A DNA stretch of 32,688 nucleotides from assembly GCF_013030945.1 (NCBI RefSeq), contig NZ_JABBXF010000013.1:1-32688 (forward strand), written 5' to 3'. This stretch comes from Streptomyces morookaense (lineage in GTDB: Bacteria > Actinomycetota > Actinomycetes > Streptomycetales > Streptomycetaceae). A program made the translations under genes and the position numbers. Of this stretch, positions 20,017 to 28,852 are shown one piece after another (the first letter of the stretch is position 1; every line of letters begins with the position of its first letter). The notes under the pieces were generated by a model, which saw only the letters and a program-made list of their open reading frames with translations, was not told the DNA's origin and did not search any database.

Positions 20017-20913
20017 GTGCCCGCCGACGCCAGACATCCGCAGAGCCCGCACCCCCTCCGCCGGCGCCGTCTCGGCGCCGTGGCCGCGGCGTTCGGGCTC
20101 GCCGCCACCTCCCTCGGTCTGTGGACCGCCGACTCGTCCGCCGCCGCGGCCCTGCCCACCCCGGACCATGTGGTGGTGGTCGTCTTCGAGAACCACGCCT
20201 ACGACCAGGTCCTCGGCAGCTCCGACGCCCCCTACATCAACTCCCTGGCCTCCGGGGGCGCCAACCTGACCGCCTCCTACGCCGAGACCCACCCGAGCCA
20301 GCCGAACTACTACGCGCTGTTCTCCGGGGACACCCAGGGCGTCACCGACGACAGCTGCGTCGACCCCGGGGCCTTCCAGGCGCCCAACCTCGCCTCGGAA
20401 CTGCTCGACGCGGGGAAGACCTGGGCGAGCTACAACGAGTCACTGCCGTCGGAGGGTTCCACCGTCTGCCGCAGCGGCAAGTACGCCCAGAAGCACAACC
20501 CCTGGTTCGGCTTCGGCAACGTGCCCACCAGCAGCGCGCACACCTTCGGCAAGTTCCCCGGCGACTACAGCACCCTGCCCGCGGTCTCCTTCGTCATACC
20601 GAACCTGTGCAACGACATGCACGACTGCGACGTGGCCACCGGTGACACCTGGCTCAAGAACCACCTCAAGAGCTACGCCGACTGGGCCCAGAGCCACAAC
20701 AGCCTGCTCCTGCTCACCTTCGACGAGGACAACCGGCTCAGCGGCAACCGCATCCCCACGGTCCTCTACGGGCAGCCCGTCAAGGCAGGATCGTCCTCCG
20801 ACGACACGTACAACCACTACGACGTGCTGCACACGCTGGAGAGCATGTACGGCCTGCCGTACGCCGGAAGCTCCGCCGGCGCCAAGGACATCGCCGGCAT
20901 CTGGAACAGCTGA
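20017..20913 (+). CDS. Secreted phosphoesterase / acid phosphatase (PF04185-type)
   Basis: The 298-residue protein starts with an arginine-rich signal region (RRRRLGAVAAAFGLAATSLGL, residues 15-35) that could be Tat or Sec type, with a cleavage region around SSAAAA (40-45). The mature domain has alkaline-phosphatase-superfamily phosphoesterase motifs: HVVVVVFENHAYDQVLGSS (51-69), ETHPSQPNYYALFSGDTQG, FVIPNLCNDMHDCD and LLTFDEDN. Relatives include acid phosphatases and non-haemolytic phospholipases C; the short size favours a phosphatase. It probably hydrolyses phosphomonoesters or phospholipids outside the cell. The GTG at 20017 has GGAGG at 20007-20011. The next gene starts 2 bases after the stop, so it leads a three-gene operon. 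Confidence 0.87.
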   Translation: MPADARHPQSPHPLRRRRLGAVAAAFGLAATSLGLWTADSSAAAALPTPDHVVVVVFENHAYDQVLGSSDAPYINSLASGGANLTASYAETHPSQPNYYALFSGDTQGVTDDSCVDPGAFQAPNLASELLDAGKTWASYNESLPSEGSTVCRSGKYAQKHNPWFGFGNVPTSSAHTFGKFPGDYSTLPAVSFVIPNLCNDMHDCDVATGDTWLKNHLKSYADWAQSHNSLLLLTFDEDNRLSGNRIPTVLYGQPVKAGSSSDDTYNHYDVLHTLESMYGLPYAGSSAGAKDIAGIWNS

Positions 20914-20915
20914 CC

Positions 20916-22199
20916 GTGTACCTCGCGGACAGCCGCGCCACTCCCGCACCGGGCACCGCCGGAGGGGGCACGAGCCCCGTCCGGCGGGCCGCCGTCGTGC
21001 CCGGCACGGTGCTCGCCCTCGGCACCGTCAGCCTGATCACCGACATCTCCTCCGAGATGGTCACCGCCGTCCTGCCGCTCTACCTCGTCGCCGGGCTGGG
21101 CCTCTCACCCCTCGGCTTCGGCCTGCTGGACGGCGTCTACAACGGGGTCAGCGCGCTCGTCCGCTTCGCCGGCGGACGGCTCTCCGACCGCCGGGAGGGC
21201 GGCCACAAGACCGTGGCGGTCATCGGCTACGGCCTTTCCGCCCTCTGCAAGCCCCTGTTGCTCGTCGCGCACGGCGTACCGCTGATCGGAGCGGTCCTCG
21301 CCGCCGACCGCACGGGCAAGGGTCTGCGGACCGCACCGCGCGACGCCATGATCTCGCTGGCGAGCGAACCCGCCGGACGCGGAAGGGCGTTCGGCGTGCA
21401 CCGCGCCATGGACACGGCCGGCGCGCTCCTGGGTCCGCTGCTCGCCTTCCTCGTGCTCCGGGCCGCGGCGGAGGGCTACGACGCCGTCTTCACCGTCAGC
21501 GGCTGCGTGGCGGCGCTGGGCGTCCTGGTGCTCCTGCTGTTCGTCCCCGGGCGCACCGGTGCCGCGGCCCCCGTCCGGCAGACGGCTGCAGAACGGGCGC
21601 CGCTGCGCGCGCTGTTGCAGCAGCCAGAGGTGCGCCGGCTGACATGCTGCGCCGTGCTGCTGGGTCTGACCACGGTCAGCGATTCGTTCCTCTATCTGAC
21701 CCTGCAGCGCCGACTGGACCTGTCCGAGTCCTGGTTCCCGCTGCTGCCGCTGGGCACTGCGGCAGCGTTCCTGCTGCTGGCCGTGCCGTTCGGTGCGATC
21801 GCCGACCGTTTCGGGCGGAGGCGGCTGTTCGTCTGCGGTCATCTTGCGCTGTTGACGGCATACGGACTCCTCGTCGCGCCGGCCGGCAGTTCGGTCGTGC
21901 TCGTCTGCCCGGTGCTCGTGTTGCACGGCAGCTTCTATGCGGCCACCGACGGCGTGCTCGCCGCGGCAACCGCCGACGCCGTGCCGGAGGCGGTCCGCGG
22001 CAGCGGGCTGGCCGTCGTGCAGACCGGTCAGGCCGCCGCACGCTTCGTGTGCTCCATCGGCTTCGGAGCGGCGTGGACGGCCTGGGGCGACCGCACCGCC
22101 CTGGGCGCGACCGCCGCAGGGCTCGCCGTCTCGGCCGCCGTGAGCGCACTGCTGCTGCGTACACCGTCTCCCGACACCCTGCCGGAGTCCGCCAGTTGA
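20916..22199 (+). CDS. MFS permease
   Basis: The 427-residue protein has about twelve hydrophobic segments from residue 28 to 415 and major facilitator motifs. These include GGRLSDRREGGHKTV between helices 2 and 3, DRTGKGLRTAPRDAMIS (residues 130-146) between helices 4 and 5, and IADRFGRRRLFVCG in the second half. The RTGKGxRxxPRDA motif marks a drug/sugar-efflux-like MFS subgroup; the substrate is unknown. The GTG at 20916 is 2 bases after the phosphoesterase stop, and its own stop overlaps the next start (TTGA). Its fixed place between a secreted hydrolase and a propeller-like protein suggests it handles a product or substrate of that hydrolase, but this is inference. Confidence 0.88.
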   Translation: MYLADSRATPAPGTAGGGTSPVRRAAVVPGTVLALGTVSLITDISSEMVTAVLPLYLVAGLGLSPLGFGLLDGVYNGVSALVRFAGGRLSDRREGGHKTVAVIGYGLSALCKPLLLVAHGVPLIGAVLAADRTGKGLRTAPRDAMISLASEPAGRGRAFGVHRAMDTAGALLGPLLAFLVLRAAAEGYDAVFTVSGCVAALGVLVLLLFVPGRTGAAAPVRQTAAERAPLRALLQQPEVRRLTCCAVLLGLTTVSDSFLYLTLQRRLDLSESWFPLLPLGTAAAFLLLAVPFGAIADRFGRRRLFVCGHLALLTAYGLLVAPAGSSVVLVCPVLVLHGSFYAATDGVLAAATADAVPEAVRGSGLAVVQTGQAAARFVCSIGFGAAWTAWGDRTALGATAAGLAVSAAVSALLLRTPSPDTLPESAS

Positions 22200-23218
22200 A
22201 CCGTACGAAGCGTCTGGTCATCCTGTTCGCCGCCGTGCTGCTCCTGGGCGGCGTCGCCCTGGGCGCCACCCTGCACGCCGCCGGCCGGGCCGCGGAGAAG
22301 GACCGTACGCAGGCGGGCAGCCCGCCGGTGCGCTCCGGTGAAGTCGGCCTGGACACGCCCGGACGCGAGGTGTTCCGGAACATGGCGTGGGGGCCGCACC
22401 GCGACGAGATCGTCTCGGTGCCCGCAGGAGGCCCCGACGGTCCGCGCACCGCCTCCGGCGTCAAGTGCCTGCGGTTCCATGCGGCATCGGGAACCGGCAT
22501 CTGCCTCCAGGCCGTGCACGGCAAACTGCGCGACACCTACCGTGCGGTCGTGCTCGACGCAAAGCTGCACGAACTGCACCGCTACGACCTGGCGGGCATC
22601 CCCACCCGGGCCCGCGTGGCCCCCGACGGGCGTGCAGTGGCCTGGACCGTCTTCGTCAGCGGCGACTCCTACGCGGGCACCGCCTTCTCCACCCGCACCT
22701 CGGTCCTCGACCTGCACACCGGCACACTGGACCGCAATCTGGAGGACTACCGCCTGCTGATGGACGACCGGCCGTACAAGGCCCCGGACCTCAACGTCTG
22801 GGGTGTCACGTTCGCCGACGACGACCGCTTCTACGCCACCGTCGCCACCGGCGGCCGCACATACCTGGTGAGCGGCGACCGCCGCACCCGCACGCTGCGC
22901 ACCGTGCACACGAACGTGGAGTGCCCTTCCCTCTCGCCCGACGGGACGCGCGTGGCCTACAAGAAGCGCGTCCAGGGCGCATCCCCTGATGCGCCCTGGC
23001 GGCTGTACGTCCTGGATCTGCGCACCCTGCGCGAGACCGCCACCGCCGAACAGCGGAACGTCGACGACCAGGCCGTCTGGCAGGACGACCGCACACTGCT
23101 CTATTCCCTGCCCGGCAACTACGGCTCCGACCTGTGGACCGTGTCGGCGGACGGCTCAGGCCACTCCCGCCGGGCTCTGCCCGCGGCACTCGCACCGGCC
23201 CTCACCGGCCGGAGGTGA
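22196..23218 (+). CDS. TolB-like beta-propeller protein with N-terminal membrane anchor
   Basis: The 340-residue protein begins with a hydrophobic anchor or signal (RLVILFAAVLLLGGVALGATL, residues 6-26). The rest looks like a WD40/TolB-type propeller, with repeated blade-like units: FRNMAWGPHRDEIVSV, TRARVAPDGRAVAWTVF, CPSLSPDGTRVAYKKR and DLWTVSADGSG. Such propellers usually bind partners; no catalytic residues are recognisable. The start is TTG at 22196, in a TTGA overlap with the MFS stop and with CGGAG 8 bases before it. It is the third gene of the phosphoesterase/MFS/propeller operon and is most likely exposed on the outer face of the membrane. Confidence 0.8.
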   Translation: MNRTKRLVILFAAVLLLGGVALGATLHAAGRAAEKDRTQAGSPPVRSGEVGLDTPGREVFRNMAWGPHRDEIVSVPAGGPDGPRTASGVKCLRFHAASGTGICLQAVHGKLRDTYRAVVLDAKLHELHRYDLAGIPTRARVAPDGRAVAWTVFVSGDSYAGTAFSTRTSVLDLHTGTLDRNLEDYRLLMDDRPYKAPDLNVWGVTFADDDRFYATVATGGRTYLVSGDRRTRTLRTVHTNVECPSLSPDGTRVAYKKRVQGASPDAPWRLYVLDLRTLRETATAEQRNVDDQAVWQDDRTLLYSLPGNYGSDLWTVSADGSGHSRRALPAALAPALTGRR

Positions 23219-23246
23219 CCGTCGTCCGCATGACGCCCCGGTGCCC

Positions 23247-23429
23247 CTAACGGCCCAGCTCCTTGCGGGACACCCGGCGCAGCCTCTTGCGCTGCGAGGG
23301 ATCCAGCAGGAGATACGCGCCGGCCGGCACACCGACGATCACCAGCACCGCCATCCAGAACGGCAGCAGCCACAGCAGGATCACTCCCACCGCCACGCCA
23401 CCGACGGCAACCTTGGCCCTGTTGCTCAT
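23247..23429 (-). CDS. Small membrane protein, 60 residues
   Basis: This 60-residue protein has one long hydrophobic stretch or helical hairpin (VAVGGVAVGVILLWLLPFWM through VIVGVPAGAYLLL, about residues 7-47) and a basic tail (SQRKRLRRVSRKELGR) that should stay in the cytoplasm. The start at 23429 is strongly supported by GAAGGAGG with 7-base spacing. I do not recognise a function. It is divergent from the SNF2 gene and converges on the propeller gene with a 28-bp gap. Confidence 0.75.
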   Translation of the reverse strand: MSNRAKVAVGGVAVGVILLWLLPFWMAVLVIVGVPAGAYLLLDPSQRKRLRRVSRKELGR

Positions 23430-23473
23430 TTCCGTGCCTCCTTCGCGACAGCTGCCGCTCTGCCTCTCGGAAC

Positions 23474-23488
23474 GCGCGGCGGCCGCGC
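23474..23488. repeat. 15-bp inverted repeat in a divergent promoter region
   Basis: GCGCGGC-G-GCCGCGC is a perfect 7-bp inverted repeat around one base. It lies 45-59 bp upstream of the small membrane protein start, in the 213-bp gap shared with the SNF2 gene. It could be an operator; in such GC-rich DNA a chance palindrome is quite possible. Confidence 0.3.
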
Positions 23489-23642
23489 CCGGTTCCTCGC
23501 CGTATGCCCCGTCGAGTCCAGTGCCAGCGTACGTCCGCCGTGTGGCGTGGTTCACTTCCGGGAGGCAGTCGCCGGCAGCGCCCTTCCTGTACCCTCGGGC
23601 GCTCCCAGGCCTGCTAGTCAAATTTGAGGAGTGCGTCGCTCC

Positions 23643-26522
23643 GTGAGCCCGGCCCCTGCCGCATCACCCTCCGACATCTCCCGGCTCGTCCACTGCTCGG
23701 CGGTCTTCCTTCCCGGAGACCCCGCACGCACCGGACGGGTCGCCTTCTGGCTGCCGGACGGTGAACCGCCCACCGCACCGGAAGCCGCCGAAGAACTGAC
23801 GATCGCCGTCGCCGACGGAGCGGATGTCGCCACCACGACCGTACGCGCCACCGTGCTGCCGGTACGGGACGCCCTGCCCGTCCTGACACGCGCCCGGGCC
23901 GCCCGGACGGACGAAGCCGCCGCCTTCTGGGGAGCCGCCGCGGTACTCGCCCTGCAACTGGCCGCCCGCGGCAGGCTGTTGCCCGGGCTGAGCGCTTCCG
24001 GACACGACGCCTGGCGGGCCGGGCCGCTCTCCGCCGACGACCTGCGCCGCATCCGCGAACTGGCCGACGCCATGCCGCCCGCCGCGCACGCCGTGCCGCT
24101 GCCCGGCGACGGCCCCCTGCTGCTGCCCGCCCCGGAAGCGCTCGTGCGCTCCTTCCTGGACGCCGTCGCCGACGGGCTGCCCCGCTCCCCCGCCGCCGCC
24201 CTCGCGGCCGGCGGACCCGCCTATGCAGCCCGGGCACCCCAGCATGTGCCCGGGCACCGCGCCTGGGCGGCCGAGGTCGCCGCCGGGCACGACGCAGGGG
24301 TGCGGCTCTCTCTGCGCATCGACGTCCTCGGGGTGGCCGAGGCCGACGACGACGGCCGTCCACCGCACTTCCGGGCCGTGCTGCAGGTGCACAGCCTCGC
24401 CGACCCCGCGCTCGTCGCGGACGCCGCCGAGGTGTGGTCCGGCACGTCCCCCGTCGCGGCCTCGCTCGGCCGCGGCGCACGGGCGAACGCGCTGCTCGCG
24501 CTACGGCGAGCCGTCCATGCCTGGCCCGCGCTCTCGCCCCTGCTCTCCGCCGATGTCCCGGACTCCGTCGAGCTCGCCGACGAGGAACTCGGCGAACTCC
24601 TCGGCCCCGCCTCCGCAGCCCTGGACGCCGCGGGCGTCGAGGTGCACTGGCCGAAGGAGTTCGTCCGCCGACTGACCGCACGCGCGGTCGTCGGCCCGCC
24701 GGACGACAACGACGAGCAGCAGCCGGACGAACGGCCGGGCATGCCGTCCCTCTTCTCCGCCGACGCGCTGCTCGCCTTCGGCTGGCGCTTCGCCCTCGGC
24801 GACCAGGAGCTCACCCGCGACGAGCTCGGCCGGCTCGCCGAAGCGCGCCGCCCCGCCGTCCGGTTGCGCGACCAGTGGGTGCTCGTCGACCCGGAAGCCG
24901 TACGCCGCGCCCTTGCACGACAGGACCGCAAGGTCACCCCGGTCGAGGCCCTCGGCGCCGCCCTCACCGGGCACGCCGCCGCAGGGGACGACACCGAGGG
25001 CGAGGAGACGGTCGACGTTCAGGCCACCGGCTGGCTGGCCGCACTGCGCGACCGCATCGCCGACCCCGAGGCCGGGCACGCCCCCGTCGCCCAGCCCGCC
25101 GCTCTGGCCGCCACACTGCGCGACTACCAACTGCGCGGCCTGGACTGGCTGAACAGGATGACGTCGCTCGGTCTCGGCTGCTGCCTGGCCGATGACATGG
25201 GTCTCGGCAAGACCGTCACCCTGATCGCGCTGCACCTGCACCGGCAGACCCTGCCGGAGGGCAAGGGCCCCACTCTGGTGGTCTGTCCCGCCTCGCTCAT
25301 GGGCAACTGGCAGCGGGAGATCACACGTTTCGCCCCCGGCACCCCGGTCCGCCGCTTCCACGGCACGTCCCGTTCCCTGGAGGGCCTGCAGGACGGGGAG
25401 TTCGTCCTCACCACCTACGGCACCATGCGGCTGGACGCGCAACGGCTCGCGGAGACCGGCTGGGGCATGGTCGTCGCGGACGAGGCACAGCACGTGAAGA
25501 ACCCGCACTCCTCCACCGCCCGCCGGCTGCGTTCCATCAGTGCCGGAGCACGCGTTGCACTGTCCGGCACTCCGGTGGAGAACAATCTGACCGAGCTGTG
25601 GGCCATTCTCGACTGGACGACACCCGGCCTCCTCGGCTCGCTCGGCACGTTCCGGCGGCGGTACGCACAGGCCGTCGAGTCCGGCACCGACCCGGCTGCG
25701 GCCGAGCGGCTCACCACGCTGGTCCGGCCCTTCCTGCTGCGCCGCCGCAAGTCCGACCCGGGCATCGCACCCGAACTGCCACCGAAGACCGAGACGGACC
25801 GGGCGGTCGCCCTCACTGCGGAACAGGCGGGGCTGTACGAGGCCGTGGTGCGGGAACTGCTCGCGGAAGTGGCGGAAGCGGACGGCCTCCAGCGGCGCGG
25901 TCTGATCGTGAAGCTTCTGACGGGTCTGAAGCAGATCTGCAACCATCCGGCGCAGTACCTCAAGGAGGGCAACAGCGCGCGGATCCCCGGGCGTTCGGGC
26001 AAGGTCGAGCTGCTGGACGAGTTGCTGGACACCATTCTGGCCGAGGGCGCGAGCGTGCTCGTGTTCACCCAGTACGTTCAGATGGCGCGGCTCCTGGAAC
26101 GTCACCTGGCTGCTCGCGGCGTTGCCACGCAACTGCTGCACGGAGGTACGCCGGTGGCGCAGCGGGAGGAGATGGTGCGCCGCTTCCAGGACGGCGATGT
26201 CCCGGTCTTCCTGCTGTCGTTGAAAGCCGCCGGGACGGGGCTGAACCTGACGCGTGCCGAGCATGTCGTGCACGTCGACCGCTGGTGGAACCCGGCCGTC
26301 GAGGCCCAGGCCACCGACCGCGCCCACCGCATCGGGCAGACCCGCCCCGTCCAGGTGCACCGGCTGATCGCGGAGGGGACGATCGAGGACCGGATCGCGG
26401 AGCTGCTCACCCGCAAACAGGCCCTGGCGGACGCGGTGCTGGGCTCCGGTGAGGCGGCTCTGACCGAGCTGACCGATGCCGAACTGACGGAACTGGTGGA
26501 ACTGAGGGGGACAGGACGATGA
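23643..26522 (+). CDS. SNF2-family DEAD/DEAH helicase-like ATPase
   Basis: From the GTG at 23643 the protein has 959 residues. The N-terminal half is a family-specific region (SNF2 helicase-associated type, about 1-440). The SNF2 core begins at YQLRGLDWLNRM, with motif I DDMGLGKT (K523), motif II DEAQHVKN (613-620), motif III ALSGTPVENNLTELW, and motifs V and VI FLLSLKAAGTGLNLT and DRAHRIGQTRPVQVHRL. These are ATP-driven DNA translocases thought to remodel nucleoprotein or transcription complexes. An upstream GTG at 23631 abuts the GAGGA at 23626-23630, so 23643, 12 bases from it, is preferred with some doubt. The stop overlaps the SWIM gene start (ATGA), and the two products are likely partners. 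Confidence 0.93.
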   Translation: MSPAPAASPSDISRLVHCSAVFLPGDPARTGRVAFWLPDGEPPTAPEAAEELTIAVADGADVATTTVRATVLPVRDALPVLTRARAARTDEAAAFWGAAAVLALQLAARGRLLPGLSASGHDAWRAGPLSADDLRRIRELADAMPPAAHAVPLPGDGPLLLPAPEALVRSFLDAVADGLPRSPAAALAAGGPAYAARAPQHVPGHRAWAAEVAAGHDAGVRLSLRIDVLGVAEADDDGRPPHFRAVLQVHSLADPALVADAAEVWSGTSPVAASLGRGARANALLALRRAVHAWPALSPLLSADVPDSVELADEELGELLGPASAALDAAGVEVHWPKEFVRRLTARAVVGPPDDNDEQQPDERPGMPSLFSADALLAFGWRFALGDQELTRDELGRLAEARRPAVRLRDQWVLVDPEAVRRALARQDRKVTPVEALGAALTGHAAAGDDTEGEETVDVQATGWLAALRDRIADPEAGHAPVAQPAALAATLRDYQLRGLDWLNRMTSLGLGCCLADDMGLGKTVTLIALHLHRQTLPEGKGPTLVVCPASLMGNWQREITRFAPGTPVRRFHGTSRSLEGLQDGEFVLTTYGTMRLDAQRLAETGWGMVVADEAQHVKNPHSSTARRLRSISAGARVALSGTPVENNLTELWAILDWTTPGLLGSLGTFRRRYAQAVESGTDPAAAERLTTLVRPFLLRRRKSDPGIAPELPPKTETDRAVALTAEQAGLYEAVVRELLAEVAEADGLQRRGLIVKLLTGLKQICNHPAQYLKEGNSARIPGRSGKVELLDELLDTILAEGASVLVFTQYVQMARLLERHLAARGVATQLLHGGTPVAQREEMVRRFQDGDVPVFLLSLKAAGTGLNLTRAEHVVHVDRWWNPAVEAQATDRAHRIGQTRPVQVHRLIAEGTIEDRIAELLTRKQALADAVLGSGEAALTELTDAELTELVELRGTGR

Positions 26523-27778
26523 CGCACGACCTCGACACCGGGCGTACCTTCGGGGCTCTTCCGCCCGTGCGCGGGCGGGTGTTCGCCACGAGCTGGTGGG
26601 GCCGCGCCTGGCTGCAGGCGCTGGAGGACACGGCTCTGGACGGCGAACAGGTCAGGGCGGGGCGTCGGCACGCCCGGGCCGGCGCCGTGGGTGCGGTGTC
26701 CGTGCGGCCGGGGCGCGTCACCGCGCTCGTACACGACCGCGACGGAACGCCGTACCGGGCGGACGTGATGGTGCAGCAACTCGCTCAGGACGACTGGGAC
26801 CGCTTCGTCGGTCTGGTCGCCGGCCGGGCGGAACATCTGGCCGCTCTGCTGGACCGGGACCTGCCCCCGCACATGGCCGAGGACGCAGCCGCGGCAGGCG
26901 TCGACCTGCTGCCGGGAATCGGCGATCTGGAACCGGAGTGCGCCTGCGGGGCGTGGGACCACTGCGCGCACACCGCCGCACTGTGCCATCAGGTGGCCCG
27001 GCTGCTCGACCAGGACCCCTTCGTCCTGCTCCTGTTGCGCGGGCGCGGCGAACGCGAGGTCCTGGACGAGTTGGAGGCGCGCAGCGCAGCCCGCTCCGCC
27101 GGCCCTGTGGCCGGGGAGCCTGCGGGAGTCCCTGCACGGGAGGTGTTCGCGGGACACCGGCGCACGGCAGCGCTGCCCGCGCCTCCGCCGCCGGTGGAGG
27201 CGCCCGGACGGCCACCCGCGCTCTCGGGCGACCTCCCCGCACCTCCTGGACTGGACGTGGCCGCCCTGGAGTTCCTCGCGGCGGACGCCGCCCGCCGGGC
27301 CCGGCTGTTGCTGGCCGAGGCCCTGACCCCCGGCCACGACCGCACGCCCGTGCCGCCCCCGCTCACCGTCCGCGAGGACGCCGTGCGCCTCGCCGCCGAC
27401 GGCGCGCCCGGCACCGTGACCGACCGGCTGGCCGCGGGTTGCGGCGGTGAACTCGCAGGACTGGCACGGGCGGTACGCGCCTGGCGGTTCGGCGGGCCGG
27501 CAGCGCTGAGCGTGCTGGACGAGGAGTGGACACCGGAGCCCGGTGTCCTCGCGCAGGCCCGCGACAGGCTGGCGGCCGCCTGGGAGGGGGACGGACAGCC
27601 GCCCCGGCTGGCCGGCGCCGCCAACCGCTGGACGGCCGTGGGCACGGGCGTCCAGCTCCGCTACGGACACGACGGCCGCTGGTGGCCGTACCGCTGCGAG
27701 GACGACGGCTGGGAGCCGGCCGGGCCGGGCGGCCGGGATCCGGTGGCGGTGCTCGCGGGCACGCTCGCGGAGGACTGA
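26519..27778 (+). CDS. SWIM zinc-finger protein, SNF2 partner
   Basis: The 419-residue protein has the SWIM zinc ligands CxCx5CxH: C141, C143, C149 and H151 in ECACGAWDHCAH. Around residues 17-35 is the typical RGRVFATSWWGRAWLQALE opening of SWIM proteins paired with SNF2 helicases. The second half (about 190-419) is proline- and alanine-rich with no clear domain. The SWIM domain is thought to mediate DNA or protein contact. It starts with the ATG at 26519 overlapping the SNF2 stop, so the products are probably made in fixed ratio. A hairpin 16 bp past the stop may end the operon. Confidence 0.9.
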   Translation: MTHDLDTGRTFGALPPVRGRVFATSWWGRAWLQALEDTALDGEQVRAGRRHARAGAVGAVSVRPGRVTALVHDRDGTPYRADVMVQQLAQDDWDRFVGLVAGRAEHLAALLDRDLPPHMAEDAAAAGVDLLPGIGDLEPECACGAWDHCAHTAALCHQVARLLDQDPFVLLLLRGRGEREVLDELEARSAARSAGPVAGEPAGVPAREVFAGHRRTAALPAPPPPVEAPGRPPALSGDLPAPPGLDVAALEFLAADAARRARLLLAEALTPGHDRTPVPPPLTVREDAVRLAADGAPGTVTDRLAAGCGGELAGLARAVRAWRFGGPAALSVLDEEWTPEPGVLAQARDRLAAAWEGDGQPPRLAGAANRWTAVGTGVQLRYGHDGRWWPYRCEDDGWEPAGPGGRDPVAVLAGTLAED

Positions 27779-27793
27779 CGCCGCCGGTGCGCC

Positions 27794-27808
27794 GCCGTGG
27801 GCCACGGC
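27794..27808 (+). terminator. Hairpin downstream of the SWIM gene
   Basis: GCCGTG-GGC-CACGGC makes a 6-bp stem with a 3-base loop starting 16 bp after the SWIM stop. It is a plausible terminator for the SNF2/SWIM operon, without a T-tract. Confidence 0.45.
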
Positions 27809-27958
27809 CCGCGGCAGGTGCCGCCTGACACCCGATTCGAAGGCCGAAAACACCAAAGAGTACGCTTTCTGAGGCGATGAAGCGCATTAATCCCCCTAGT
27901 GACACAATGCGGAGATAGTTGAGCTACACACCTTCTCGTCACAGAAAGGCCCTTTGGG

Positions 27959-28828
27959 ATGGTTCTCGCCCTGCTGCGCCGTCACCGGAGTTCCCACTCC
28001 CAGGAGACCGCCCCGATTCCGCCCGGCGCGGGGGCACTCGACTGTCTCGTCCTCGATCCGGTGCAACTGCCGATGCACAGGGCCGAGGTCGCCGTCCGGG
28101 ACCCGAACGGGCAGGAGGTCGTGCACGGTCAGACCGACCCGCACGGCAGGTTCGCCGCAACGGTGCCGCCCGGCGACTACAGCATCGCGGTGACCGCCGA
28201 GGGGTTCCAGCCCGTGCGCCGCTCCGTCCGGGCGGAGGAGGGGGCGCGTACCGCCCTCGACCCGGTGGCCATGGAACCGGCCCCGCTGCCCGCCATGCCC
28301 GCACCGGGCGCCTGGCGCATCGACCCGGACCACACGGCCGTACGGTTCGTCTCCCGGCACATCGGACTGGCCGAGGTGCACGGCCGGTTCAACCGTTTCG
28401 AGGGCACGCTCTGGATCGCCGACCGTGTCGAGAACTCCCGGCTCGACGTCGTCGTCGAGACCGCCAGCATCGACACCGGCGTCGCCCAGCGCGACGAGCA
28501 CCTGCGCTCCCGGGACTTCCTGGACGTCGCCACGTATCCGTACATGCAGTTCACCAGCGAGCGCTTCGTGCACCGCGGAGGCTCCCGGTGGTCCGTGCAG
28601 GGCGTCCTCAATCTGCACGGCGTCAGCCGCAACATCACCCTGGACAGCCGGTACCTCGGCATCGGCACCGGCATCATGGGCGAGACCCGGGCCGCCTGCT
28701 CGGCCTCGGCCGAACTGCACCGCGAGGACTTCACGCTCGACTGGCGCTCCATGCTCTCCCGCGGCATCGCGATGATCGGCGCGACCATCAGAGTCGAACT
28801 CGACGTGCAGGCCGTACCGGCGGAGTGA
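27959..28828 (+). CDS. YceI family protein with N-terminal carboxypeptidase-regulatory-like domain
   Basis: The 289-residue protein has two parts. Residues about 25-108 look like a carboxypeptidase-regulatory/transthyretin-like beta-sandwich (RAEVAVRDPNGQEVVHGQTD, then GRFAATVPPGDYSIAVTAEGF). Residues 117-287 are a YceI domain (WRIDPDHTAVRFVSRHIGLAEVHG, TASIDTGVAQRDEHLRS, DFLDVATYPYMQF, LNLHGVSRNITL). YceI proteins form a lipocalin-like barrel that binds isoprenoid chains such as polyprenyl phosphate or quinone. No signal peptide is visible, so it is probably cytoplasmic. The ATG at 27959 follows AGAAAGG. The 180-bp upstream region is unusually AT-rich for this DNA around 27845-27945, as expected of a promoter, but I could not assign a sigma factor. 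Confidence 0.88.
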   Translation: MVLALLRRHRSSHSQETAPIPPGAGALDCLVLDPVQLPMHRAEVAVRDPNGQEVVHGQTDPHGRFAATVPPGDYSIAVTAEGFQPVRRSVRAEEGARTALDPVAMEPAPLPAMPAPGAWRIDPDHTAVRFVSRHIGLAEVHGRFNRFEGTLWIADRVENSRLDVVVETASIDTGVAQRDEHLRSRDFLDVATYPYMQFTSERFVHRGGSRWSVQGVLNLHGVSRNITLDSRYLGIGTGIMGETRAACSASAELHREDFTLDWRSMLSRGIAMIGATIRVELDVQAVPAE

Positions 28829-28834
28829 CGGTGT

Positions 28835-28851
28835 GACCGAAGTCCACGGTC
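28835..28851. terminator. Small hairpin between converging genes
   Basis: GACCG and CGGTC are separated by 7 bases in the 24-bp gap between the YceI stop (28828) and the stop of the proline-rich protein gene (28853). The stem is only 5 bp, but it is the sole structure available for termination there. Confidence 0.35.
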
Positions 28852-28852
28852 C

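Noticed and set aside
23195..23212. CCGGCC / GGCCGG inverted repeat at the end of the propeller gene
   Set aside because: Only 6 bp of pure G/C in a GC-rich coding end; too weak to call a terminator.
23643..27778. SNF2 plus SWIM pair as an antiphage defence system
   Set aside because: No nuclease, methylase or other effector gene is adjacent, there are no mobile-element marks, and the pair appears to be widespread core gene content in actinobacteria.
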